From the NCBI RefSeq assembly GCF_003344765.1, contig NZ_QPMH01000020.1, positions 1 to 64,000 on the forward strand: 64,000 bases of DNA, read 5' to 3'. Below are positions 19,387 through 28,249 of the stretch, one piece after another (position 1 is the first letter of the stretch; every line of letters begins with the position of its first letter). The DNA is from Ferruginivarius sediminum. Lineage in GTDB: Bacteria; Pseudomonadota; Alphaproteobacteria; Kiloniellales; Rhodovibrionaceae. The notes beneath the pieces are model-generated. The model had not been told where the DNA came from. It worked only from the letters and a program-made list of their open reading frames with translations, and made no database searches. A program made the translations under genes and the position numbers.

Positions 19387-20166
19387 ATGACGGATACGGA
19401 GCTTCACGAAGAGGCCGAAACGCCGCGCGAGCGCATTCCGCTCGTACTGCTGCCCGGCGTGCTGAACGACGGCGACCTGTGGGCGCATCAAACGAAGCAC
19501 CTGGGCGGTGTCGCCACGTCATGGGTGGCGGATACCAGCAGCCACGACAACCTGCCGGACCTTGCCGCCGCCATTCTGGCCCAGGCACCGGCCCGATTCG
19601 CTCTGGGCGGCCTATCGATGGGCGGCTATGTCGCCTTCGAGATCCTGCGCCAGGCGCCAGAACGGGTTTTGCGCCTGGCGCTCGTCGATACCTCGGCGCG
19701 CGCCGACACGAAAGAACGCAAGCGCCGGCGCCAGGGCCTGATCGAGCTTGCCGAGAAGGGGCAGTTCCGGGGTGTGACCCCGCGCATGCTGCCGACGCTT
19801 ATCGCGCATCGCCACCTCCGGAACGAGGCGTTGACCGGCCGCATCTACGCCATGGCCGAGCGTATAGGGCGCGACGGCTTCATCCGGCAGGAACTGGCGG
19901 TGATGGAGCGGCCGGACAGCCGTCCGATGCTGCCGAAGATCAAGGTGCCGACCATCGTGATCTGCGGGCGCGACGACCGGCTGACCCCGCCTTCGCGCGC
20001 GGAGGAAATGGCGGCGGCCATACCTGGCGCCGATCTGCTGGTTGTCGCCGGTGCGGGACACTTGGCACCGATGGAGCGCCCCTATGCCGTTACGCGGGCG
20101 CTGCGTGGATGGCTGCAACGCTCCTGGACGCCGGACAAGCCCTCTGAAATCGGTGCCGCGCCCTAG
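19387..20166 (+). CDS. Alpha/beta-fold hydrolase
   Basis: 259 residues. The nucleophile elbow GGLSMGGYVAFEIL and the C-terminal catalytic His in VVAGAGHLAPMERP, with an Asp in CGRDDRLTPP, give a complete Ser-Asp-His triad. Esterase, lactonase or C-C hydrolase activity is possible; no substrate is evident. ATG at 19387 follows GGGGGAGCG. Its end faces the LysR gene. Confidence 0.87.
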   Translation: MTDTELHEEAETPRERIPLVLLPGVLNDGDLWAHQTKHLGGVATSWVADTSSHDNLPDLAAAILAQAPARFALGGLSMGGYVAFEILRQAPERVLRLALVDTSARADTKERKRRRQGLIELAEKGQFRGVTPRMLPTLIAHRHLRNEALTGRIYAMAERIGRDGFIRQELAVMERPDSRPMLPKIKVPTIVICGRDDRLTPPSRAEEMAAAIPGADLLVVAGAGHLAPMERPYAVTRALRGWLQRSWTPDKPSEIGAAP

Positions 20167-20181
20167 GCGGTGAGATCGGGT

Positions 20182-21057
20182 TCAATCCCCGCTATTCATG
20201 CAGGCGGGCAGGATAGTCTCGCGCAAGCCCGTGATGGCGGTATCGAAAAGTTCCTCGTCCCGCATTACTGGATAGACGACGTAAATCGGCAGCGAGAAAA
20301 GCGGCGCGCCGTCTACGAGGTCAAGGTCGCCGCGCGCAATATAGTTGTTGACAAGCGAACGCGGGAAATAGCCCGAGCCGCCGATGTTGATGACATGCTT
20401 GAACGCGAGCGTGCCGATACCGATCAGCAGGCCCGGCATCTGGAAGTCGGGGTAGCTTGCCTGGTGGTGGATACGGAACTCCCGTCCCCAGTCGACGTAG
20501 ACGTAGCCCGGCGCAGGCGCCCCGCCGGCCGGCGCGCCATTGATTTCCGGCGTCTTGACCAGCAGCAGGTCTTCCTCGACCAGGAGGTCCACTTTCAGGC
20601 CCGGCCGGCTTTGCGGCGCGTAGGTGACGCCCATGTCATGCGTTCCCTCGATCAGATGAAGCATGAGCACGTCGGGCGTTCCGGCCTCGATCCGCAGGGC
20701 GACCTGGGGCACGTGATGCTGCATCCAGGGGATCCATTGGTGCAAGAGCCGCATCCACAGGCCGGCCTCGCTGCCCACCCGCAGGACCGAGGTGAAGCCC
20801 TCCGGAATGGCGATATCCTGACAGGCATGCTCCCAGCTTCGCAGGATCTGGGTGGCATGGCGCTGGAACTGCTGACCGGTCATGGTTAGTGCGGTCCCGC
20901 CCTTATTCCGCATGAACACGGGGCGGCCCAGCCTGTCCTCAAGGGCTTTGACGCGCGCGCTAACCGTCGATTGCGTCACGTTGAGACGCTCGCTGGCGGC
21001 GCTGAAGCTGCCGCAGGCGGCAACCTCCAGGAAGGTTCGCACAAGGACGAGGTCCAT
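20182..21057 (-). CDS. LysR-family transcriptional regulator
   Basis: 291 residues. The N-terminal helix-turn-helix (VRTFLEVAACGSFSAASERL then VTQSTVSARVKALE) is typical of LysR proteins; a periplasmic-binding-like effector domain follows. The nearest divergent gene is over 500 bases away, so the target is unclear; it may act on itself or on the AhpD-like gene at 21603. A perfect 14-base palindrome lies 41 bases upstream of the start. Confidence 0.88.
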   Translation of the reverse strand: MDLVLVRTFLEVAACGSFSAASERLNVTQSTVSARVKALEDRLGRPVFMRNKGGTALTMTGQQFQRHATQILRSWEHACQDIAIPEGFTSVLRVGSEAGLWMRLLHQWIPWMQHHVPQVALRIEAGTPDVLMLHLIEGTHDMGVTYAPQSRPGLKVDLLVEEDLLLVKTPEINGAPAGGAPAPGYVYVDWGREFRIHHQASYPDFQMPGLLIGIGTLAFKHVINIGGSGYFPRSLVNNYIARGDLDLVDGAPLFSLPIYVVYPVMRDEELFDTAITGLRETILPACMNSGD

Positions 21058-21097
21058 GACTTCGCCTAGTATGTCGGCTCAAGGGTACGTCTGTTTG

Positions 21098-21111
21098 TAT
21101 ATGATCATATA
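21098..21111. promoter_or_regulatory. Perfect palindrome upstream of the LysR gene
   Basis: TATATGATCATATA is a perfect 14-base palindrome 41 bases before the LysR start, in an AT-rich stretch. Its position fits an autoregulatory operator, but the spacing is not the classic T-N11-A LysR box, so the assignment is tentative. Confidence 0.4.
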
Positions 21112-21602
21112 ACCGATCGGGTGGCACGGTCGAGGGTAATCGCCGGCGCATGTCAAAGTTTAACAATATCCTATAACATATTGATTAAAATAAAATTATG
21201 CAGAAAACAGACGCGCTCGTCACGCTTCGCTTCACCGCCACGGCGAGTTTGATTATCGATTTCGCCGATGCCTGACCCCGAAAAGTTTCGTTTGCCTGGC
21301 GAGCCGAGATTCAGAACAATCAGATCAGGCTTGAGGGGTGAGGTAAGCCGCAGCAGGCAGCCGGCAATCGGTATTATCGCTGGTTCGAGTCGTTACGCGG
21401 CCCAGTATAGAGGCCGTTTCGCTTCACGAACGGCGAAGTTTTACCGAGACCCCGGCCGCCTGCGCCATTTGTCAGCGCGTGTGCCGCGATGTTTGCGGCA
21501 TTAGTGACACTGCTGCGGCGAGCCGGAAGGCCCGATCGATCCCAGCAACGTTTAATTCCCGAGGCGATGAGCCTCTCGCTGAAATTGGTGGCGGAGCGAG
21601 AG
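21112..21602. other. Gene-poor region between LysR and AhpD-like genes
   Basis: About 490 bases without a convincing gene. The first 150 bases are AT-rich (TATTGATTAAAATAAAATTATG at 21178-21199 is part of it) and likely contain promoters. The rest returns to higher GC; a short frame at 21268-21504 shows no family features. It may hold remnants or a non-coding RNA, but no structure is clear. Confidence 0.45.
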
Positions 21603-21938
21603 ATGGGCGACGATCTTTTTCCGAAGCCGACGCGCGAAACGGCGGAAAAACGACGGGCGGCGGCGCGGGATGTGGCCGACGCGTTCCAGGCTTTCAGCCG
21701 GGCGGCGTTCAAGGCCGGTGCGCTGGACGAAAAGACGAAGCAACTGATCGCCGTGGCAACGGCGCACGTTACCCAGTGTCCTTACTGTATTCGCGGCCAT
21801 GTAAAGGCCGCCAAACGTCATGGCGCCAGCGAGGCCGAGGTGATGGAAGCGATTTGGGTCGCGGCCGAAATGCGGGCCGGGGCAGCCGTCGCACATTCGA
21901 CGATCGCGCTGGACGCTCTTGCGGACGAGGATGCCTAA
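21603..21938 (+). CDS. AhpD-like / carboxymuconolactone decarboxylase family protein
   Basis: 111 residues with the CMD-fold motif TQCPYCIRGHVKAAKRHGA, whose CxxC plus His is the AhpD-type redox site. Members act as peroxidase partners or as decarboxylases; the CxxCxxxH pattern favours a redox role. GGAGCGAGAG stands just before the ATG at 21603; an ATG at 21567 is a weaker option. It is followed 31 bases later by a secreted protein gene. Confidence 0.86.
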   Translation: MGDDLFPKPTRETAEKRRAAARDVADAFQAFSRAAFKAGALDEKTKQLIAVATAHVTQCPYCIRGHVKAAKRHGASEAEVMEAIWVAAEMRAGAAVAHSTIALDALADEDA

Positions 21939-21969
21939 CCAAAGAGTAGACGAACGGGAGGGAGGCGGT

Positions 21970-22329
21970 ATGCGCTCAACGGTCCTTTCGGTCTCACTGT
22001 CGCTGGCCACCGCATTCATGCTGCATGCTGTGCCGGCGCGGGCCGATCAGACGTGGATCAAGCCGCACATCGAGGCTTGCACGCTGGAGCGCGGCGACAC
22101 ATGCGGAGCGGATGTGAAGTGTCCGGACAACGCGCCGTATGCGGTCAATGGTGGTGGTGGGATGCCGATGGCCGACCCAGCAGATCACCGGGTGGCGATG
22201 ACCATGAACCTGCCGGTTTCGGCAAACCATTGGCGCGTGCGCTGGCGCAACCTGGGTGGGAAGGAAACCAAGGTGAAGGTTGCAATCCGCGTTCTGTGCA
22301 GCGACGACGGCAGCGCCTGGGGGGAGTAA
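21970..22329 (+). CDS. Small secreted protein of unknown function
   Basis: 119 residues with a clear signal peptide (to about ARA, residue 25). The mature part is small, with four cysteines (EACTLE, DTCGADVKC, VLCSDD) likely forming two disulfides, and a Gly-rich turn. No family recognised. GGGAGGGAGGCGGT precedes the ATG. It lies 31 bases after the AhpD-like gene and before a strong terminator. Confidence 0.7.
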   Translation: MRSTVLSVSLSLATAFMLHAVPARADQTWIKPHIEACTLERGDTCGADVKCPDNAPYAVNGGGGMPMADPADHRVAMTMNLPVSANHWRVRWRNLGGKETKVKVAIRVLCSDDGSAWGE

Positions 22330-22390
22330 CCAGGAATCCCGGCTGTCCGGGGCACGGCCGGATTTCTCTATTAGCCGTACGGCAATAGAA

Positions 22391-22427
22391 AACGGCGGCA
22401 TCCGTAAAGGATGCCGCCGTTTCTTTT
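22391..22427. terminator. Bidirectional rho-independent terminator
   Basis: A 13-base perfect stem (22391-22403 with 22409-22421, loop GTAAA) followed on the plus strand by TTTCTTTT, and on the minus strand by TTTTCTATT. It ends both the plus-strand secreted protein gene (stop 22329) and the minus-strand cold-shock gene (stop at 22480). Confidence 0.9.
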
Positions 22428-22479
22428 GCGCCTGCCGCGCGTCACGTATGGAACGCGGCGGCAGGGTCAGGCAAAAGCC

Positions 22480-22683
22480 TTAAAGGGGGCGCAGGTTGCC
22501 GGCGGCAGTCTTGCCGCGGTCGGTAACGAGCTCGAAGCTCACCTTCTGGCCCTCGCTGAGGCTATCCAGACCAGCCTGCTGAACGGCCGTGATGTGCACG
22601 AACACGTCCTTGCTGCCGTCCTCCGGCTGGATGAAGCCATAACCCTTGGTGGTGTTGAAGAACTTGACAGTACCGGTTGCCAT
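22480..22683 (-). CDS. CspA-family cold-shock protein
   Basis: 67 residues with both RNA-binding motifs: [11 protein letters not shown] (RNP1 type) and DVFVHITAV (RNP2 type). It binds single-stranded nucleic acid and acts as an RNA chaperone. The ATG at 22683 has GGAGG upstream on its strand (CATTCAAAAG region runs further up). A long 5' region of about 300 bases to the next gene leaves room for the leader typical of csp genes. A bidirectional terminator follows. Confidence 0.95.
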   Translation of the reverse strand: MATGTVKFFNTTKGYGFIQPEDGSKDVFVHITAVQQAGLDSLSEGQKVSFELVTDRGKTAAGNLRPL

Positions 22684-22992
22684 ATCGGCCTCCATTCAAA
22701 AGCGGCACAATGCACGGCGGACCACCCGCCGCGCGTATCCAGACATCGTTGCTTCCGAGGAGACTGGGAAACCGGAACCGTCAGGCCGCGGCGTCCATTC
22801 ACATGCTCGAAGTAACCAATCCAGACCCCGTCACATATAGGCGAGAGCACATGCTCCTGCAAGCAAAATTGCAAAATGTGAAAGCATCGCTCCAACGTGA
22901 TTCCGGAGAAGCGGCCGGGTGGTGAAGTCGGACCTAAAGCGGTACAATTTGATACCAGTGGACGTTGGACCGGCAGTGTGAACGGGGGCCAG

Positions 22993-23487
22993 ATGGACGC
23001 GCTGACAACGGAGGAGATGAGCCAAGCGACGGATGACGGGCCGTCTCCGCCCCATCGTGGCGCCAGCTATTCGGTGGAAAGTGCGCTCAGCGGGATCGGG
23101 AGCAAAAAGCTGGACGCGCCTCGAATGGCGGCGGCGGTTTGCGAGGTTCATCCCGAGTATATGGACAACCGGCTCGGAGAGGTCGTGCCGACATTGCGCG
23201 ACCTGGAAAAGGGCGAGCCTAAGGGGGCGGACGCCTGGATCGCCGAGGTCGACCGCCTTGTCGAGCCCAGGGCGGCGCAGGTGATCGACACGCCCATGCT
23301 GGTGTTCGGCCTGGCCTTGCTCGATGGCGGCGTGTTCCGTGTCCTGCACAATGCCAGTTTAATCGACCCGCTTGTCGAGACGCTCGTTCATGCGAAGCCG
23401 TCTTCGGACGGGCAGACCGGGACAGGCTCGTCGGAAAGTGCCGCTCCAGCTGGGAAGAGCGCGAAGACGAAGCGGCGCGCCAAGTGA
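22993..23487 (+). CDS. Uncharacterised protein, first gene of the KAP/GMC operon
   Basis: 164 residues; I recognise no family. The middle part (YSVESALSGIGSKKLDAPRM and then CEVHPEYMDNRLGE) looks like a compact helical domain. The C-terminal 35 residues are low-complexity (S, G, A, K) and end in a basic KTKRRAK tail. The ATG at 22993 is chosen since the upstream codons look non-coding. It lies only 24 bases before the KAP ATPase gene on the same strand, so the two are probably co-expressed and may interact. Confidence 0.7.
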   Translation: MDALTTEEMSQATDDGPSPPHRGASYSVESALSGIGSKKLDAPRMAAAVCEVHPEYMDNRLGEVVPTLRDLEKGEPKGADAWIAEVDRLVEPRAAQVIDTPMLVFGLALLDGGVFRVLHNASLIDPLVETLVHAKPSSDGQTGTGSSESAAPAGKSAKTKRRAK

Positions 23488-23511
23488 ATTCCAACGGCTA
23501 GGGCGGCGGCA

Positions 23512-25224
23512 ATGGAACCCAGCGAACCGGGTACGGGATTGGATGACCGCGACCGCGCGCTTGAGCGTATCCTGAGCGAGGACGGATTTCGGCTCTGGCG
23601 CAGACGCTCTCAGCAGTTCGATTCAACGCCCACGGTCAGCGATACGCCGGCGCAACAGGACGAACTCGGGCGGGCCGCCTTCGCCGAGGCTCTGGCGCGG
23701 CGGATCCGGGCAATGCGCGCGGGCGAACCCGATGCACCGCTGCTTATCCATTTGCACGGCCCCTGGGGGTCCGGCAAGACGTCGATCCTGAACTTCATGC
23801 GCGACGTGCTGGCCGAGCGTCACAAACCGTTTCCCGGCGAGGGCGGTGATGCCGTTGCGGAAGAGCCGTTCCTGACTGTCGATTTCAACGCCTGGCAGTA
23901 TCAGCACGTCAATCCGCCCTGGTGGCCGTTGCTGGGCGCGGTGTCGTCGCAGGTCTTCCGCTCCCTGATCGCGCAGGGCGATGTGCTGCGCGCGTTCGGT
24001 CTCGTTTTGCGACGTTTCCTGTTCAAGATCTGGACGGTGAATTCCCTGAAGCTTCTTGCCGGGCCGGTCGCGATCCTTATTGGTGCGATTCTCGTCGGAT
24101 GGGCGCTGAAGGAAAGCCCGGGCACGGAGTTCCTGAAGGATCTGAAGTCACTTGCCGGGGCGATCGGCATTGTCGGCGGTCTCTTCGCCGCTTGCGTGAC
24201 ATTTTTCGGGGTTCTATTCCCGAAGCCGGAAGAGGCGGCGGCGCGCTATGTCGGCGGACGCAACGATCCGTTGCTGCGCCTGCAACGTCACATCGAACGC
24301 TTTGTCAAACGCTTATCCGTGCCGGTGGTAATCCTGGTCGACGATCTCGACCGGTGCGATAGCGAGTTCGTCGTCCGTTTCCTGGAAGGCGTCCAGACCC
24401 TGTTCCGCGCGGCCCCTATCGTTTTTGTCGTGGCGGCGGATCGCAAGTGGGTGCACCGGAGTTTCGAGCGGGTTTACGAGGATTTCACGCCGAGCGTTGC
24501 GGAGCCGGGCAAGCCACTGGGCTTCCTGTTCCTGGAAAAGACCTTCCAGATGTCCGTGGCCGTTCCACCGTTGCGGCGCGAGGACCAGGAGCAGTATCTG
24601 CGGGTCATGCTCGGCCTTGCGCCGGCAGGGGAGCAGGCCAGGGAGAAAGAGAAGCAGGAGGACGCCCGCGAGAGCGTCGGTCAGTTCGCCACAGAGGGCG
24701 ATATCGTCCGCAGCGTCGGCGAGCAAAGCGCGGATGTCCGCTCGGCGTTCGCCCGCGCGGCCGTGGTGCGGCTGGCCGCGCCGGACGTTGAGTTGCAGGT
24801 GACGCGCCACCGCCTGGCGAAGTTCGGCCCGCTCTTGGAACCGAATCCGCGGGCGATGAAGCGTCTCGTCATGGCCTATGGCATGAACCAGGCCACCGAC
24901 CTGCTGCTTGAGCAGTTCACCGACCTGGACAAACTGGCGCTGTGGACAATCCTGTCGATGCGCTGGCCCATCCTGGCGGAATGGCTTGAAGCGCATCCGG
25001 AAGATATCGCCCGCCTGGAGATGGGGCCGGACAGCGGCGACGAAGAGGGTGTCGCGACTGGTGCTGTCGAGATCGACAAGCTGTTCCGGACGGCGGAGGT
25101 CCGCGATGTCCTGCGTGGACGCGTGCGCGACCGGACCGATCCCTCGCGCATGATCGAGGTGGTGCCCGGCGGCCTCGACCACAACACGCTGACGGCACTC
25201 AGCGGGCGAGCCTCGACACGCTGA
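23512..25224 (+). CDS. KAP-family P-loop NTPase (membrane-inserted)
   Basis: 570 residues. Walker A is HGPWGSGKTSIL (residues 82-93) and Walker B VVILVDDLDRCD (272-283), the typical KAP form. Two hydrophobic segments (about 182-199 and 214-236) are inserted between the two motifs, the defining feature of KAP NTPases such as PifA and Kidins220. Such proteins assemble membrane-associated complexes; PifA excludes phage. Here the neighbours are a GMC oxidoreductase and quinoprotein genes, so membrane assembly of an oxidase complex is an alternative idea. Spacing to both neighbours (24 and 29 bases) suggests one operon. Confidence 0.9.
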   Translation: MEPSEPGTGLDDRDRALERILSEDGFRLWRRRSQQFDSTPTVSDTPAQQDELGRAAFAEALARRIRAMRAGEPDAPLLIHLHGPWGSGKTSILNFMRDVLAERHKPFPGEGGDAVAEEPFLTVDFNAWQYQHVNPPWWPLLGAVSSQVFRSLIAQGDVLRAFGLVLRRFLFKIWTVNSLKLLAGPVAILIGAILVGWALKESPGTEFLKDLKSLAGAIGIVGGLFAACVTFFGVLFPKPEEAAARYVGGRNDPLLRLQRHIERFVKRLSVPVVILVDDLDRCDSEFVVRFLEGVQTLFRAAPIVFVVAADRKWVHRSFERVYEDFTPSVAEPGKPLGFLFLEKTFQMSVAVPPLRREDQEQYLRVMLGLAPAGEQAREKEKQEDARESVGQFATEGDIVRSVGEQSADVRSAFARAAVVRLAAPDVELQVTRHRLAKFGPLLEPNPRAMKRLVMAYGMNQATDLLLEQFTDLDKLALWTILSMRWPILAEWLEAHPEDIARLEMGPDSGDEEGVATGAVEIDKLFRTAEVRDVLRGRVRDRTDPSRMIEVVPGGLDHNTLTALSGRASTR

Positions 25225-25253
25225 GACGGATGCGCCAATCCGGTGAGGTGGCG

Positions 25254-25670
25254 ATGGCGGACAATAAGAAGGTCTTCAGCGACAGGCAGGCCGCTTTCCT
25301 CCAGCATCTGGCCACGCGCATGGTGCCCGAAGCCCGGGACCTGAACGCGGCGCAGCGCCGCCGACTGCGCATGACCATCCGGTTGATGCTCCGTCGGCGA
25401 AGCGGGATGGAGCGGTTGCAGGTCCGGCTGTTCCTTTTCGTCATTCGTTGGTTGCCCGCGCTACGCTACCTGCGGCCGTTCGAGCGCATGCCCGAAAGTG
25501 CGCAGGACCGCTTTCTCGCTTTCCTGGAAGCCGCGCCGCTGAAAGTGATTCGCGCCGGTTTCTGGGGCCTGAAGACCTTGGTTTTCATGGGGTATTATGG
25601 ACAGGCGGATATCGCGAAAGAAATTCACTACACTCCGTCCTTGCACCACGGCAACGAGTATCTGGGATGA
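25254..25670 (+). CDS. Small partner protein of the GMC oxidoreductase
   Basis: 138 residues from the ATG at 25254 (a start at 25230 adds eight). It is basic and helical, with no signal peptide: the N-terminal part has SDRQAAFLQHLATRMVPEA, the middle a hydrophobic LFLFVIRWLPALRYL, and the C-terminal part FWGLKTLVFMGYYG, which recalls the small domain that precedes the flavin domain in long-chain alcohol oxidase-like GMC proteins. Its stop overlaps the GMC start (ATGA). I infer a small subunit or a detached N-terminal domain of that enzyme. Confidence 0.68.
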   Translation: MADNKKVFSDRQAAFLQHLATRMVPEARDLNAAQRRRLRMTIRLMLRRRSGMERLQVRLFLFVIRWLPALRYLRPFERMPESAQDRFLAFLEAAPLKVIRAGFWGLKTLVFMGYYGQADIAKEIHYTPSLHHGNEYLG

Positions 25671-27166
25671 ACGAGCGGCACTACGACGTTCTCATCATCG
25701 GTGCCGGGGCGGGCGGAGGCACGGTTGCGCGCGAGCTGGCACCGCTTTGCCGGGAAGGCAAGCGGATCGCGGTGCTGGAGTGGGGGCCGCGGTTTCGGGA
25801 TTCCGAGTTCAATGGCGACGAACTGCGGATGGCCGGCAAGGTCTACTTTGCCTCCGGTGGCTTCCTGACGGAGAGTCGCGACATGACCCTGGCCTTCGGG
25901 CGCGGTTACGGCGGCTCCACCATGGTTTACACGGGCACGTCTATCGATCTGCCCGCGCACGTCGCCGATGCCTGGGCGGTGCCGGGGCTGAGCCATGGCG
26001 ACATCGCCGCGCGCACCGCGAAGTACAAGGCGGAGAACAACGTCCACGAACTGGACGACGGCCTCATCAACGAGAACAATGGCCTGTTCGCACAGGGCTG
26101 TCGGGCGCTGGGGCTCAACGTCAGGAAATTTCCGGTCAACATCAAGGGATGCCAGGGCTCGGGCATGTGCAATATGGGCTGCCCGAACCAGGCAAAGCAG
26201 GGCACCAACCGGGTGCAGTTACCGGAGGCGGAGGCGCAGGGCGTCGAGATCGTCACGCACTGCCGCGTCGAGCGCATCGGCGAGCGCTACGTCGACGCCC
26301 GCATCGAGCCGTTTCCCTTCGGCCTGCCGCCCGAGTGGGAGCCTGGTCCCTACCGCATCCACGCCAAGGTCATCGTTGTCTGTGGCGGTGCCGTCAATAC
26401 CTCGGCGTTGCTGCTGCGCTCCAGCCTGCCGGGGCGCTTTCCCGCGCTGGGACGTTATTTTACCTGCCATCCGGCACTGACACTGATTGCCCAGCACGAC
26501 CAACCAATCACGAACTATTACGGCTTCCCTAAAACCTACTACTGCGACGATTTCGAACGCTCGGACCACTTTATCCTTGAAACCTGCATGTACTTCCCGT
26601 TCACGACGGCGAAAAATATCGCGACCTTTGGCGAGGCGCACTCGGCCTTCCTTGAGGACTTCCGCAAGTTGCAGATGATCCTGGTCCTGGCGGGCGATCC
26701 GGCCCTACGCGAGAACCGGATCGAGGTGGACGGCGATGGCGAGCCAAAGGTCCACTACAACTTCGCGGACAGTGTGCGCGCCGGACTGGTGAAGGCCCAG
26801 AAGGTGGCGGGCGATATCTTCTTCGCCGCCGGGGCGCGGCGCATCCATTTACCCGCCGCCGCCGAGCCCATGATCGACGCCTCGATGGCCGGCGATCTCG
26901 ATACGCTCGTGGGGGATCAGCACTTCGAACTGGGCCGGATTCCCATCTCCGCCGCGCACATGATGGGCGGCTGCCGCATGGGGACATCGCCCGAGGATTC
27001 CGTGACCGACGCCTGGGGACGCGTACACGGTATTCCGTGGCTGTTCTGCGCGGATTCCAGCCTGTTCCCGAAGTCCTCGGAAGTGAATCCCTACCTCACC
27101 GTCATGGCGCTCGCGGACCGCGTCGCCGAGGGGATTCGCATGGAAGCAGGCGCGTTGCTTGCCTGA
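25667..27166 (+). CDS. GMC oxidoreductase, long-chain alcohol oxidase-like
   Basis: 499 residues. The N-terminal FAD fold is VLIIGAGAGGGTVAREL, the GMC signature area has GRGYGGSTMVYTG, and the C-terminal catalytic region contains HMMGGCRMG and VNPYLTVMALADR (His and Asn-Pro of the active site). A four-cysteine patch KGCQGSGMCNMGCPNQAKQG sits in the middle, as in fatty alcohol oxidase-like GMC proteins. There is no signal peptide. The start overlaps the small partner gene. It ends 35 bases before the convergent LodB-like gene. Confidence 0.88.
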   Translation: MNERHYDVLIIGAGAGGGTVARELAPLCREGKRIAVLEWGPRFRDSEFNGDELRMAGKVYFASGGFLTESRDMTLAFGRGYGGSTMVYTGTSIDLPAHVADAWAVPGLSHGDIAARTAKYKAENNVHELDDGLINENNGLFAQGCRALGLNVRKFPVNIKGCQGSGMCNMGCPNQAKQGTNRVQLPEAEAQGVEIVTHCRVERIGERYVDARIEPFPFGLPPEWEPGPYRIHAKVIVVCGGAVNTSALLLRSSLPGRFPALGRYFTCHPALTLIAQHDQPITNYYGFPKTYYCDDFERSDHFILETCMYFPFTTAKNIATFGEAHSAFLEDFRKLQMILVLAGDPALRENRIEVDGDGEPKVHYNFADSVRAGLVKAQKVAGDIFFAAGARRIHLPAAAEPMIDASMAGDLDTLVGDQHFELGRIPISAAHMMGGCRMGTSPEDSVTDAWGRVHGIPWLFCADSSLFPKSSEVNPYLTVMALADRVAEGIRMEAGALLA

Positions 27167-27201
27167 CGCCGCATCCTTCCTGGTCGGTGGTACGAGCGCG
27201 G

Positions 27202-28218
27202 CTATGCTCCGGTGCGCACAAGGTCAAGGCCGTGCAGGCGATAAGGGACTTCGTTCGGCTGACTATCCGTCCCGCTCGAACGATGGCCCGTGCGCTGCGC
27301 CATCTTGTCGAAGGCCTGCTCCAAACGCCTTTCGTAGTGCGCCAGCACGGCGCTCTCGGGCTCGCCCCGGCGAAGGGCGCGGAGGACGGCCGTTGCCAGG
27401 ATGGCGGTACGCAGGCCGTTGCCGACTCCATCGCCCGTCACGGGAGGCAGCGCCATCGCCGCGTCACCGACGGCAAGCCAGCCGCTTCCCGCGCGGGGAC
27501 GGCTGAGCCTGGGCATCGCCTCGAACGTTCGGGGCGTGGTGGTAAGGTTGCCGACGAGCGGCCGCACCGCCTTGCTTTGCGCCAGGTTCGCGATAACAAG
27601 ATCAGTGTCCGGTTCCGGCTTATCCTGTTGTGCCTGCAAGATGGCGCTCTTCGGGCCTGTCGGCATCAAAAACAGCCAGCCGCCCGGCACCGCCTCGAAG
27701 GTGGCGCGGTCCGCTGAAAACCCGGCGCTGGGCTGAACCTCGACGGCGGCGCAGCGGGCACGGCCGACCCGCTCCACCGCGATATCGGTGCCAAGGGCGC
27801 CATCGCGCAGCGCACGGCCGGTTGCCAGCAGGTGCCAGCCGTCCGCATCCGCGTCCTCTTCGACGGCCTCGATGTTTGGGTATTCCGTGAATAGGCGTTG
27901 TTCCAGGAAGCCGCCGAGCGCCGCGCCCTCCACGACAAGGCTATGCTGCTCAACCACTGCCGGCGATTCGGGGGCGGGGGGATGAACCGCGCGATACCGA
28001 AGGCGGTAGCGGGATGGCAGGGCATCTAGCGCAATGCCCCACAACTCGCCCAGAAGGCGGCAAGTTCCGGGGTTCAGCAGCGTCGTCGGCCCACCAGCCG
28101 ACGCGGGTCCCGCCAGCCGGCAGGTAAAGCCGCTGCGCGACAGCAGCCGCGCCGCCGTCAGGCCGGCCGGACCGCGGCCGTGGATCGTGACGGGCGCCGC
28201 CAAGGTTCTTGCGACCAT
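27202..28218 (-). CDS. FAD-dependent oxidoreductase, LodB/QhpG-like
   Basis: 338 residues. The dinucleotide fold is TIHGRGPAGLTAARLL (Gly14-x-Gly16-x-x-Gly19) and the second FAD motif is AVGDAAMALPPVTGDGVGN, the pattern of the tryptophan halogenase / geranylgeranyl reductase-type monooxygenases. Flavoproteins of this kind (LodB, QhpG) hydroxylate tryptophan in LodA-type oxidases or in the quinohemoprotein amine dehydrogenase subunit to make CTQ. It is 31 bases downstream of the LodA-type genes in one operon, which is the basis of the call; the reaction itself is inferred. Confidence 0.78.
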   Translation of the reverse strand: MVARTLAAPVTIHGRGPAGLTAARLLSRSGFTCRLAGPASAGGPTTLLNPGTCRLLGELWGIALDALPSRYRLRYRAVHPPAPESPAVVEQHSLVVEGAALGGFLEQRLFTEYPNIEAVEEDADADGWHLLATGRALRDGALGTDIAVERVGRARCAAVEVQPSAGFSADRATFEAVPGGWLFLMPTGPKSAILQAQQDKPEPDTDLVIANLAQSKAVRPLVGNLTTTPRTFEAMPRLSRPRAGSGWLAVGDAAMALPPVTGDGVGNGLRTAILATAVLRALRRGEPESAVLAHYERRLEQAFDKMAQRTGHRSSGTDSQPNEVPYRLHGLDLVRTGA

Positions 28219-28249
28219 GCGCCTCCTGCCGCAGGCGTGTGCGGCCGGC

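Noticed and set aside
20170..20195. tRNA T-loop-like GGTTCAATCC
   Set aside because: No acceptor or anticodon stem around it and it lies in the end of the LysR gene.
21268..21504. Short open frame of 78 codons
   Set aside because: No ribosome site, no recognisable domain, Arg-rich composition typical of chance frames in GC-rich DNA.
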